From: Branchiostoma floridae | Lineage: Eukaryota > Chordata > Leptocardii > Amphioxiformes > Branchiostomatidae | Reading direction: 5' to 3' | DNA length: 64,000 nt | Assembly: GCF_000003815.2 (NCBI RefSeq) | Contig: NC_049992.1 | Location: forward strand, 1,363,724-1,427,723 | Part shown: piece by piece, positions 11,758-20,449 of the stretch | Position numbering within the stretch: the stretch's first letter is position 1 | How the letters are laid out: each line of letters opens with the position of its first letter | Made by a program: the position numbers and the translations under genes | Notes under the pieces: generated by a model | What the model was told of the DNA's origin: nothing | The model's database searches: none | The model's input: only the letters and a program-made list of their open reading frames with translations

Positions 11758-14700
11758 TGTGTCTGGTAACAATAAAAAGATGGAGGTAAATTTTACTGAT
11801 CTTCTTACCAATTCCATCTGTCCAGAACGAGCCTAATATTCTGGTTCGCTATCACTACAATTACTGCAAACATATCATACTGTCTCATGATGTCAACTTT
11901 TTGGTACATTTTCGCGGGTACATTTCCCCCACCGCAGGTGAAGCTGGAGCTGAACAACATCCTGCTGGACTATTGCAACTCCTACTCTACTNNNNNNNNN
12001 NNNNNNNNNNNNNNNNNNNNNNNNNNNNNNNNNNNNNNNNNNNNNNNNNNNNNNNNNNNNNNNNNNNNNNNNNNNNNNNNNNNNNNNNNNNNNNNNNNNN
12101 NNNNNNNNNNNNNNNNNNNNNNNNNNNNNNNNNNNNNNNNNNNNNNNNNNNNNNNNNNNNNNNNNNNNNNNNNNNNNNNNNNNNNNNNNNNNNNNNNNNN
12201 NNNNNNNNNNNNNNNNNNNNNNNNNNNNNNNNNNNNNNNNNNNNNNNNNNNNCTGCTGGACAAGGTGTGGCAACTAGCTAGGTCTTACTGGTAGCATAAC
12301 CCTAACCCTAGCTAACCCTAACCCTAACCCAATTAGCTAGGTCTTACTGGTAGCATAGGCATAGCCCTAACCCTAGCTAACCCTAACCCTAACCCAACTA
12401 GCTAAGTCTTACTGGTAGCATAACCCTAACCCTAGCTAACCCTAACCCTAACCCAACTAGCTAGGTCTTACTGGTAGCATAACCCTAACCCTAGCTTACC
12501 CTAACCCTAACCCAACTAGCTAGGTCTTACTGGTAGCATAACCCTAACCCTAGCTAACCCTAACCCTAACCCAACTAGCTAGGTCTTACTGGTAGCATAG
12601 CCCTAACCCTAGCTAACCCTAACCCTAACCCAACTAGCTAGGTCTTACTGGTAGCATAGCCCTAACCCTAGCTAACCCTAACCCTAACCCTAACCCTAAC
12701 CCTAACCTACCTACAAAACCCAGCCTGGGAGACGACCTGGTCACTCTGCTGGACAAGGTCTGGCAAATAGGTTCTACCAGTAGCATAATAGATATACATG
12801 TAGATATAGAGACATAGAGAGACAAGGTGGCAAAGGGAGAAAGAAAGAGAAAGAAAGAGTGAGCGCGTAGGAGTGAGACAGAAAACGAGAGAAAAGCAGA
12901 TAGGGAGCGTCGGAGAGAGAAACAAATGAAGCAATCGATAAATAAACAGCAAAAGAGGGACAGAAAGAAATGTAGAGAGAACCAGAGAGAAAAACGAAGA
13001 TAGATAGGGAGAGAGTGTGTAAAAGGAGAGAGAGGAATCCAACAAATGGTTTAGCGGAAGAATATGATATGATATAAATTCCTCATTTAGTACTACGACA
13101 CCTCTGCTACGTTTGTTAAAGTCTTTGATAAAGAGGCTGCCTTAAAGAAACTTTCCCTTGTCTTTTCAGGTGAGCAACGCGGCCCAAGACGGCCTGCAGA
13201 ACTTGGCCAGCTTCAACCCGCCTCCTCAACCCTTCAACAACCTCAACATCCGCATCACTGACTCGGTAAGGGCTTACTAGTAGCCACCCTAACTGTAGCC
13301 CCAAACCCAACCCCTAACCCTAACCCGCCTCCTCAGCCCTTTAACAACCTCAACATCAACTCGACAAGGTCCTCGCAACCTTTCCTAAAATAGTATAAAT
13401 GATCAAATGAATGTATTGATACCATATGTGAATGAGTCAATGAATGAATAAATGAATTAAAAGATAAATGAATAGACACGCTTTCTCCCAACACATCCGC
13501 TCCTGGAATGAATGGCTAGATTTTCCTTTTTGCACTTCTTGGGCAGTATACACACATATATACCTGATAAGTTTTAAAAGAATTCAAACCTGTTGTGTAT
13601 TCATCGTCATTTTATCTTTCGGTGACTTGAAAAACGTTTGCTGCCCCCCTCACCAGCCGACGGCGTGCGTGAACGCCACGGAGTGCCCGGTGTCGCTCCT
13701 GAAGGAGACCAAGAGGCTGCACGTGGAGATCGCAATAAACAAACAAACAAATAAACAAACAAACAAACAAACAAATGTTTTCTGTCCCCCAGCCGACAGC
13801 GTGCGTGAACGCCACGGAGTGCCCGGTGTCGCTGCTGAAGGAAACCCGGAGGCTGCACGTGGAGATCCGGCACGATCACCCCAACTTTCTCAGCTGGGAC
13901 CGCGTCAGGATAGAGAAGATCAGGGTCTTCCTCATCGGTAGGTGATTTTACTTTCAGTTCAAATTTACATCTATAAGTCTTAGGTCCCAACTGCACCGGT
14001 GCCCGTCAGAGATATCGCCCGGCGGGCTCCGAAGCCACAAATATGTCCCGGTGGATTTCCGGATATGGAGGGTTCCGGTTTTGCTCGGGTCACAGGTGTT
14101 ATGATCGCAGGCTTGATCTGGGTCAAAAGTACAAACGGAAAATACAACACACATGCAACTCTGAATATTTTTACGGAGTGTCTGATTTTTGACTGAGAAT
14201 TCCGTCTTGTTTCCACCCCAGGCGCCACCCTCCCGAGTAACCGGATGCGGGTGTCCATTTCCACATCCGGGGAGTTCTTTGACCGTTACCGTTCCATCGA
14301 GCAGGACTTCGTGAGCGTGCCTCTGCGGAGGGGGTTTGAGTACAACCCGTCAAGCAGTAAGTAATCCATTTGTGTCATATCTGTCATGTGATCTGCATTT
14401 GAAGCTTTGCCTCATCTGAGCATGTTGTCGCCAGACCTTTGAACGGGCTATATTGAGAGTGACCCACGGTCCTCCTAGTTAGGTGTACTCCCGGGGAAGT
14501 GTCTCACTAGGCGAGGAGGAGGTCGTCTCTCGTCGGCAGAGTCTCTCTTCTTCCACCTATCGATCCTGAAGGTGAACTCCGAGGCCTTGAACTGTCTAAA
14601 GTGTTACCTGACTTAACGAAATTTCTCGTTTTTTTCCCAGATGGCGTCATCGTCGACGGAAACATCCATGACGATTTCCATGGTTACTACTCGCTGACCA

Positions 14701-15641
14701 CGCCCTTCACGACCTGGGTGATTGACGTGTCGACTGGACTGAACACCGGGCTGGACCTGAGCCGGCTCAGCCGTGTGGAGCTCCACATGTGGGGGAGTTT
14801 GGTGAGCGGGAGCAGGGACGCACAGGTTTGTTTGTTTGTTTGTTTGTTTGCTGGGCTGGACCTGAGCCGACTGAGTCGTGTGGAGCTGCACAAGTGGGGG
14901 AGTTTGGTGAGCGGCAGCAGGGACGGACAGGTGTGTTTGTTTGTTTGTTTGCTTGCCGGGCTGGACCTGAGCAAGCTGAGCCCTGTGGAGCTGCACATGT
15001 GGGGGAGTCTGGTGAGCGGGAGGATGGGCGGACAGGTGTGTTTGTTTGTTTGTTTGTTTTTCGAACTGGATCTGAGCCGGCTGAGCCGTGTGGAGCGCCA
15101 CAAATTGGTGGGTCTGGTCAGCGGTAGCAGGGACGGACAGGTTTGTTTGTTTGTCTGTTTGATTGTTTGTTTGACATAAGCAATAAAATTTTTAGGCGTA
15201 ACATCCATTGTGTAAAGTAAGTACAAGATGTGTAAAATTGGACTAAGACTTTGTCCACTCACACCGGGAAGGACTGTCTTCGATAAGTGTGGTGGGTTCT
15301 TTAACATGCTCGAGGTGTGGCTTTCCTCAAACAAGGGACCAACTTTACTTCCAATCTTAGAGGGCATCCCTCATTTGAATTCAACCTTAGGTTTTCACCT
15401 AAATCAAGTGCCTTTCCCAGGGGCACAAATTTCGAACCCAGATCCTTTATACGTCGTTTAAGGTAAGACATCTAGGTGATAAGGTATGCCAAATAATAGT
15501 TGCTCAACCAAAACCATATCCAGTTGCTTGCTAATGGGTAATATGATGCACGAGATTTTTTATATTCTGAGTTAGCAACCCTGACCATAAACTTACCTTG
15601 CCGCCAAACAGGTCCTGGACAACATGGTCATCGACCTGTAG
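6007..15641 (+). CDS. Gene A: unrecognised multi-exon protein, helical/hydrophobic N-terminal part and beta-rich C-terminal part (5' end missing)
   Basis: Exons chosen by GT-AG sites and matching phases: 6007-6194, 8751-8892, 9481-9642, 10652-10884, 11349-11475, 11938 into the gap at 11992, 13170-13265, 13793-13937, 14222-14356, 14641-14825, 15612-15641 (stop TAG). No start codon is found. The exon 6 end is hidden in the gap. Exon 1 is a charged coiled coil (RRLLAKQNDIIQLQEQDLQD). Exons 2-3 carry a hydrophobic, glycine-rich stretch (AAFGFIGAIFGIFIGVIQIG). Exons 4-5 are helical and charged. Exons 7-11 are less charged and probably beta-rich (VRIEKIRVFLIG, FTTWVIDVSTGL), with a Cys pair in exon 8 (ACVNATEC). 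Helices with a hydrophobic hairpin followed by a beta domain is reminiscent of alpha-helical pore-forming proteins, but this is only an architectural impression. A LINE sits in intron 1 and eight exons have partial copies beside them. Confidence 0.72.
6455..8357 (+). mobile_element. 5'-truncated non-LTR retrotransposon (CR1/L2-like) with open reverse transcriptase frame
   Basis: The frame is open from about 6455 to the stop at 8283. The translated region begins in the linker before the reverse transcriptase (WNAVVKEAHQAARDAFLLWR). It continues through FLDASKAFDRVNH, GLPQGSILSPILFNVYVSDL, the catalytic YADD at 7627-7638, and the thumb/C-terminal region (YCSPMYCAQIWSNYS). No stop or frameshift interrupts it. 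The 5' apurinic endonuclease domain is absent, so the insertion is truncated. The 3' end is a short AAAT-type tail (AAATAAATAAATAAAT) near 8342-8357. It lies in intron 1 of gene A, in the same orientation. Clade assignment is uncertain. Confidence 0.9.
6553..8283 (+). CDS. LINE-encoded reverse transcriptase (partial ORF2)
   Basis: The reverse transcriptase fingers and palm are complete. Recognisable blocks are SYRPIAIASPLLKVIES, QFGFKKKHGTD, a DASKAFD motif with the first catalytic Asp, GLPQGS, and YADD with the other two Asp residues. A C-terminal region follows (LRVAYHSAMKLLF). The codon before 6553 is also open, and there is no ATG at 6553 (TTG), so this is not a true start; the frame runs upstream to about 6455. 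The intact frame suggests a recent insertion. Mobility would have required an intact copy elsewhere, since the endonuclease is missing. Confidence 0.9.
   Translation: MGRPRHGAVWNIMRKTRAKFKLLLRQCRRSEAQSRADALAMHLHQGGCKSFWNALRSQNRSKPNLPNTVDGYTGATEIANMWRNYYSSLFNSVNSANHKPSVMHAMESDVSDVTTVTVGEVCDAINDLSNGKASDVQGISAEHLKNAGPQLPVLLSILISSMLRHAYVPPSILNVVLVPVLKKPSCNASNKDSYRPIAIASPLLKVIESVLLTYLDDFLCSPSNQFGFKKKHGTDLCIFALKEIIQYYRQRGSPVFACFLDASKAFDRVNHWTLFKKLMDRGVPMYLVRFLVVWYSTLSFCVRWGHTLSDTFTAMNGLPQGSILSPILFNVYVSDLSTELLRSGVGCYVGDTLVNHLMYADDICLVCPSVKALQRLISICELSGADIDMLFNESKTLCMYFPCRRFRMSMPLPPLMLYGTALKYVSSATYLGYIITPDLSDDAAIRAHVRGFYSRANSLLRRFRYCSAAVKSELFSAYCSPMYCAQIWSNYSVSAISKLRVAYHSAMKLLFSVGRHTSTSWLFVNNRTDMFDARRRKVTYSFVTRLLSSDNDIIRVLVHSDGFCHSPFWRHYVKYL
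8665..8730 (+). repeat. Truncated acceptor-side copy of gene A exon 2
   Basis: 66 bp upstream of the true exon 2 (8751) an acceptor CTTCAG is followed at 8685 by a near copy of the exon's first 45 bases. It then diverges into an in-frame TAA. Splicing to this acceptor would truncate the protein. Confidence 0.85.
9131..9480 (+). repeat. Tandem 69 bp acceptor-exon array before gene A exon 3
   Basis: Copies of acceptor plus the first 30 bases of exon 3 begin at 9137, 9205, 9274, 9343 and 9412; the full exon begins at 9481. Spacing is 68, 69, 69, 69 and 69 bp. Each copy ends in CAGTACAGAGTGAACTAA or a close variant, giving an in-frame stop. The array is regular and highly similar, so it is young or homogenised. 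Confidence 0.95.
9960..10651 (+). repeat. Tandem acceptor-exon array before gene A exon 4
   Basis: Four 87 bp units begin at 9971, 10058, 10145 and 10232. Each has an acceptor, the exon start (AATGACTATGAAGGCTACAT) and a TAG stop after GAGGTCCTG. Three less regular copies follow at 10319, 10470 and 10582, before the full exon at 10652. The 10319 copy carries more than 100 bases of exon sequence before TGA. Confidence 0.95.
11349..11608 (+). repeat. Gene A exon 5 and a donor-side partial copy
   Basis: Exon 5 is 11349-11475, donor CAC|GTACGTAAC. At 11525-11599 the exon's last 70 or so bases recur with a few changes (GGACGAGAGCCGGAGGGAGA onward). The donor in the copy has changed to GCACGTAAT, so it is probably inactive. 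Confidence 0.85.
11611..11756. repeat. Interspersed repeat ending in a TA microsatellite
   Basis: The block with GACACACAGAGCTGGAAGGA and CTGGTCGCCATATA recurs at about 63075-63170 (GACAGAGCTGGAGGGGCTGG, then TCACTATATG). It is followed here by about 25 TA dinucleotides (11705-11754). Confidence 0.7.
11992..12252. other. Assembly gap (261 N)
   Basis: Run of N inside gene A. It starts within exon 6 (11938 onward) and ends in sequence similar to the exon 6 end (GCTGGACAAGGTGTGGCAA). The true exon 6 end and donor are therefore hidden. It adjoins a tandem array, which may be why assembly failed. Confidence 0.98.
12253..12710 (+). repeat. Donor-side array with telomere-type CCCTAA repeats, intron 6 of gene A
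   Basis: About seven units of roughly 58-66 bp. Each begins with CTAGCTAGGTCTTACTGG TAGCAT-like sequence, resembling the exon 6 end and donor, and continues with AACCCTAACCCTAGC and further CCCTAA hexamers. At 12705-12771 a longer exon-like copy follows (CCCAGCCTGGGAGACGACCT to GGCAAATAG). The hexamer is the vertebrate-type telomere repeat, here internal to a gene. Confidence 0.9.
12785..13045. repeat. Purine-rich low-complexity tract
   Basis: Long GA/GAGAGA-rich interval within intron 6 of gene A. No exon is seen before the acceptor at 13169. Confidence 0.8.
13285..13385 (+). repeat. Partial copy of gene A exon 7 fused to CCCTAA-like repeats
   Basis: After exon 7 (13170-13265), CCCCTAACCCTAACCC at about 13311 runs directly into CGCCTCCTCAGCCCTTTAAC, a copy of the exon's middle. 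It then diverges near AACTCGACAAGG. Confidence 0.8.
13640..13792 (+). repeat. Acceptor-side copy of gene A exon 8 joined to a CAAA microsatellite
   Basis: Acceptor CTCACCAG at 13656 is followed by a near-identical copy of the first 77 or so bases of exon 8. It breaks at GTGGAGATC into AAAC tandem repeats (13737-13776). The full exon starts at 13793. Spacing is 136 bp, not divisible by three. Confidence 0.92.
14826..15170 (+). repeat. Donor-side 105 bp array after gene A exon 10, in frame
   Basis: Exon 10 ends at 14825 (GCACAG|GTTTGT). Three further copies of its last 70 or so bases follow, with CTGGACCTGA-type starts at 14856, 14961 and 15066 (14751 in the exon), exactly 105 bp apart. They are linked by TTTG repeats, and each ends in CAG followed by GT. 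The reading frame stays open through all copies to 15179, so use of a later donor would add one to three 35-residue repeats. Confidence 0.93.
15225..15460 (-). mobile_element. tRNA-derived SINE, minus-strand fragment
   Basis: Reverse-complement sequence corresponds to the body of the intact SINE at 46745-47234. Shared blocks include ACACCGGGAAGGAC, GTGTGGTGGGTTCTT and GTGCCTTTCCCAGGGGCACA. It lies in the last intron of gene A. Confidence 0.75.
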
Positions 15642-15722
15642 GGCAGTGACCTGGTGACGTCACGCAGCGTCGTCTTACCAATGGTGGAAGAGGACTTCAC
15701 CATGCTTTATGTGATAGGAGGA

Positions 15723-15728
15723 AATAAA
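15723..15728 (+). terminator. Probable polyadenylation signal of gene A
   Basis: AATAAA 82 bp after the stop codon at 15639-15641, followed by a T/G-rich tract (CGCCTTGTTTTTGTTGTTC). Confidence 0.7.
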
Positions 15729-16104
15729 TCATTCCAAACAGGCATTTATTCGCCTTGTTTTTGTTGTTCTATCATACAGTTTATACTAACTGCACAAAGA
15801 TGCTTTTATCTAAGAGTGGCATAGTAGCAAAGCTGGCTATGAAGTATAGCTGGCCAAAGGGAGTCATCAGCCACTCCGGTAGCCAAACACACTCCTAAGT
15901 CGGCTTCACTCCTCTGCCTGCTTTGAATACTATCTTATGTTACCGTAGGATCTGGTTGCTTAATCTTAACATTGATTTTATGTATGACTTCCGCGCATGC
16001 GCATGCATTAACTTTCACCAAATTTCCAGTTTTTACACCATCGTCTGAAACAGGTTAACGTGCCTCCTGTAACAGCAAATGTAGAAGTTATCATTTTACA
16101 TAGA

Positions 16105-16206
16105 AGAGTAGGTTCATTCCTCAAGCTAACGACGACATCTTGCATGCTGCAGTCGTCCATCACTTTAGTGTGCAAGATGACGGTAGCTTGAGGAATGAAT
16201 CTACTC
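16105..16206. repeat. Long inverted repeat (hairpin)
   Basis: AGAGTAGGTTCATTCCTCAA followed by GCTA at 16105-16128 pairs with its reverse complement ending at 16206, with one mismatch in 24. Shorter matches (ATCTTGCA/TGCAAGAT) continue the pairing inward. The outer GTAGAAGTTAT occurs on both sides in direct orientation. Confidence 0.85.
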
Positions 16207-17150
16207 TACTATATACTGTAGAAGTTATAGTTTGTTGCCGATTTTTCTCTGACAAGACAACCTACGTAAGTTATAATAATTCTTATCCCACAAAAATTCA
16301 ACCATGCACATGTAGCGGCTCCCCCAGGCGCCCAATGTTATATTGCATCTCTTTTATACTTCGCACTCCCCACGGCATTTTGAAATAAGATTGCCATTGA
16401 AAAACTCGTAAAGAAACCATCTTTATTGAATTTATCAAAGCTAGAAGTTTACTCGAAGTCACGCCATGAGGCCATCGGTCAGTGACCCCGGTGATAAACG
16501 CAGGCGGCGATCTATTGAGCCCGTTCGTCCCTTTTCATGTCATATTAACATCATATCAACACCTAAGTAATAATCTGGCTCAAAGAGCGACGGGGTTCCT
16601 TTATAAAAAATTGTAATCATACTAGACAGGTTTTAGATGGCTTTTCAAAGGTGCTCCTGATCAGAGACGTTGTGCCTGGTTGGTTGGTAACCCAGGCCGT
16701 TTCTGCTGCTATGTGTGATCTACGTAAGATATAATAGTACCTATATTGTAAACGTCTGTTCATGTGCCTTGTAACTACTTGTGATATATAAATAGTGTAC
16801 TGGATAAAATTAAAAGGTTATGTCCGGACATAACATCCATCACCCTTACTTGGCGTCACTAGAACTGACACAACAACACAAGTACATAGAGTCATGCATG
16901 GTCATTAAAGATCGCATAAAAATGTCACTCATGTGTTTAACCAGGTTGTTATGTATGTCTGTCTGTATGTCTTCAGACAGCCAAATTGATAAATTGATAA
17001 ATCTGATTGATAAGTGGGCAGTGCTTGACTTTATATAGATGTCTTTAGCAATAATGAGAACAGCCCAAATGGACGGACAGGAGCTAAAACGTACTTTGGT
17101 GTTGAAAATTTCCTTCTCTGTCCGCTAGCCTGTGTTAAGCTAACGTCACA

Positions 17151-17335
17151 TTACCAAGCCGGGCCGGCCGGGCTGTCTGTGGTAACGAAAAAAACAACAA
17201 CTTACATATGAATACACAAGTAATGCCCACGACTATTCTCTTTACGTTTTGTGTACTTTGGTGTCTTTTTTAATACTTTATATCATATTTTTCGTTCCTA
17301 AAAGCTGCCCGACCGGGCGCCGGTTTAGAAATCAT
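17151..17335. mobile_element. MITE with GGCCCGGCCGGGC-type inverted ends, copy 1
   Basis: Ends carry CCGGGCCGGCCGGGC and GCCCGACCGGGCGCCGG in inverted arrangement, with AT-rich interior sequence. Closely related sequence occurs at 49193-49346 and 60993-61110. Confidence 0.75.
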
Positions 17336-18094
17336 ACATAAATGGGAAATGACTGACTTTAATGTGCCTACAGATGTCTTCCAGAGACAAAAACGGAAAC
17401 AACAAAACTTAAGGGACGTGGACCATACGGTGTTTTTCTAACACATTGCGTGTGTGATTCCGCTGTATGTTAATGTATTTCTCATGAATTCAGTCATGTG
17501 GTCTGTATTTTGTAGAAAGGGACCACTCCCTTGCCGAGGTGCTAGCCAAGGCCACTTCATTAGTATCTGTGTTTTTGTCTTATTCTCTCTGACCCCAAAC
17601 TCCTCTCTCTCGTGACCGCAATAAAATAACAACTAACGGGAAGATTTCAGCTTTAGTCATTGGTGCTTACGTCCCTTTGTTTTCCCTTCCTCTCTTGTTT
17701 TATCCCTGTGCATTTTTCATCGTTTCAAACCCATATCAACCAACGGCACATATTAAACAGTTGTAAAATATAATCAATATGCCGTCTATACGACAGCTCA
17801 GCAGCATACAGCCGTCCGTATCTCTTACTAGATCGTTAAAGAAATGCACTGAAAGGCACTTTTGTCATGTCAAATGACCTTTGCTATCCATTATCCTTGT
17901 TAAGGGCGGAAAACACGGTAAGTAGTACTTATAGCTCATTGTAGAGTATGCATTAAGGTACTCTTTTCAATTCGGGCCCTCCATAAACGTTCGTCCGAAG
18001 CCCTTCATATCTTCTAAGTAGTAATTTGTGGGGGCTGAAGCATCTGCCAAGGTCGCAGATAATGGGAAATTGTCCGAAACTTTCCCGGATGTAT

Positions 18095-18270
18095 CAGAAC
18101 ATTGTAGCGAAGGGACGTGGAGTGTGTGGCAATCTGGGGCGGTGGGCGGGCTGAAAGATCCCGAAACATTACAAGTCTGCAACTCTCCCGGCTGGTGGTT
18201 CGGCTGTGTCAGAATTTGTAGCGAACTGGCACGTGAAGTGTGTGGCAATCTAAGGCGGTGGGCGGACTGA
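18095..18270. repeat. Two-unit tandem repeat of about 114 bp
   Basis: CAGAA...TTGTAGCGAA...ACGTG(G/A)AGTGTGTGGCAATCT...GGCGGTGGGCGG(G/A)CTGAA occurs from 18095 and again from 18209 with modest divergence. Confidence 0.85.
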
Positions 18271-20172
18271 ATATCCGAGTAGATATCAGCCTCGGTGCTT
18301 TACGCCTGTTTTTTTTTGTGCAAAATTTAGATTTGGTGCTCTTTTTTATTTTAGTATAGTTTATCTTCTTCAGGTTAGGCGACAAAGCTCAGTGGGTCGA
18401 GAGCTCTAGCAAGGTGGGGAAGGGGTGCTTTTGTGGGGTTGATCGCTTTACTTTATGGCTAAGGTATAAGACATCTTTCTGCATCTTAAGAACCAATTGC
18501 AAATCTTAAGAGTCTCATATCAAACCTTAAGACCAAGAATACTCCAGACAAACGACAATTCAATTGTTCTTTTTATCAACGCAGCTTAATTCACAGCAAG
18601 TAGTAATCAACGGTCTATCAATCCTGCACAAGCAGGAGTTAACTAATAACCCGGACAAACATATAGAAATAGGAATACACATGAACCAAAACGGTGGAGA
18701 CAATCCACTTTTCTTTACACATTCAACCAGTTAGTACTCACTTTGCGTACGTTTCGATGTATGTCAGACATCTTCTTCAGAGCTTCTAATTGGATTTCTG
18801 CTTCTCGCTGCTAATTGTAGCCGATATCGATGTATGTAGTATGTATCCCCTGTCCCTTGTTCATCACTGGGGTTGACTTTCTCAAAACTCTAGAACTCTA
18901 GTTAGAAGCTCTGCGGAAGGTGTTTGAGAGACATTGACGCGAAAGTACAAAAGTACAAACTGTTTGTCTATTAAGATTTCTTGTATATGCTATATTCTAC
19001 CAGCATTATGAAGTTGTTTTAGGAATTTGCTTTCCTTCTTCAAAGCGTACCCGAGGTATGCCGCAATCAGAGATATAGCCGTACACAAACTTTAATCAAC
19101 TGTTCCTTCCTAAAGCATGCGGGATATTCTTCAATTATATAGAGATATCAAAAGACGTGATTAGCATTTGCTATGTGTGCCGAATGTTGACCATTTCAAC
19201 CGCACTCTTATCATCACATCTCTAAACCAACCATTCTCATCAAAGACGATCCAAAGAAATGATTTGACACACAGTAACACTCCCAGATATCTGTCAGTTC
19301 CAATGGAAAATATGATCCAACACATCGGTAATAACATTATCTGCCAGGCAGGCGTTCCTCCTTTGAAGCGCAGACGCGACACGTCGCAATTATATGTATC
19401 GTGAAAAAAACCGCCGTATTGAATGATTACGAATATTTTTGCTACCAGGTGTTCTAATATCATACATACGAATTGCGTAGCTCACTTCAAAGACCGCTTT
19501 TTCGTAAACAGAATAGAAAAGGTTTGCTTCTTCTTTAGGTAATGTCAGGTACTTTTTCAGTCATAAAACGTAAGAAACAAATGGGCCTTTTGTGTTCTGT
19601 GTGTCGAGTATATCATCTGTTTCAAAGGTCTTATATAAATCAACTACAGCTGACTGAACTCATACATTTCGAGCATTCGACTCGGCAGGGGTCTTTATAA
19701 AAACATTTGACGACCACCCTCTGCCTCAGAGTTAATCCAAACAACCGATGTGGCATTTATGTGTATGATATTCCGATATTTTCCAGTTATCATCAGGTAA
19801 AGTGTAGCTCAATACATCGGCAAGAAAGCCAGCGGATCAATGTTTTGTGCCTTCTTTGAAGCGCACACGGCGTATTGTACAATCACACGCAGTCTCTCAC
19901 CGCATACTGTTCCTTGATTAGGGATGTTTTCTCCCCACTGATCTTCATGTATTCTGATATCATTCATTCCTTACCCACTTCAAAAGCGTCTCCACACCCC
20001 ATGCCGGATGAAAACACACATCTCTTGTTGTGAAATGCAAGAAATTTCTCCAATTACGGATACTGCAAAACAAAACGGGTAATTTCCCCCTGTGTGTCGA
20101 GTATTATCCATATCAAAGACATTCTGATCGTGGTGCACAGTTGATTAAACTCACATTCGCCTCGCCAAAATC

Positions 20173-20179
20173 TATATAA
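20173..20179 (+). promoter_or_regulatory. Putative TATA box of gene B
   Basis: TATATAA lies about 270 bp upstream of the gene B start codon. It would place transcription start near 20205. Upstream ATGs occur near 20208 and 20279 with short frames, so the leader may contain small upstream reading frames. No initiator element is certain. Confidence 0.45.
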
Positions 20180-20449
20180 CCTGAGCACACAAGTCTTTCT
20201 CATTCCATGCATTGCCACCTGTAGGAAGACGACGGGGGTTCTTTCCATTGAGAAGATTTGCCTCTAAGACTGGAGAAATGTTTCTTCTAAGACAATAGAG
20301 AAGCAGACCGAAGTCCTACTTGAGCAACGGTGTGCTTCGCAAAACGTCCTACCAATCTGAGACGAATAAGAGAGAAAGTGAGAAGGTGTCTTAGAGAAAG
20401 TGTCCAAGACCAGTCGGAGTTACGTGCCATTTTCCTTACTCTGGTCACG

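Larger units (their letters stand above)
15730..20172. other. Intergenic interval between genes A and B
   Basis: No exon seen. It contains a hairpin (16105-16206), a GC-ended MITE (17151-17335), a two-unit tandem repeat (18095-18270) and diverged repeated blocks at 19000-20160. Confidence 0.6.

Noticed and set aside
11887-12294. Long ORFs across 11887-12294, and similar ones across the other gaps
   Set aside because: They consist mainly of N and have no coding meaning. Only the true exon bases before 11992 were kept.
12253-12710. A true chromosome end, suggested by CCCTAA repeats
   Set aside because: The hexamers are interrupted by splice-site-like sequence and gene A continues on both sides, so they are interstitial.
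14613-15367. Long minus-strand ORFs opposite gene A exon 10
   Set aside because: Their peptides (repeated KQTNKQT) are antisense translations of the TTTG-linked array; the plus strand has proper splice sites and phases.
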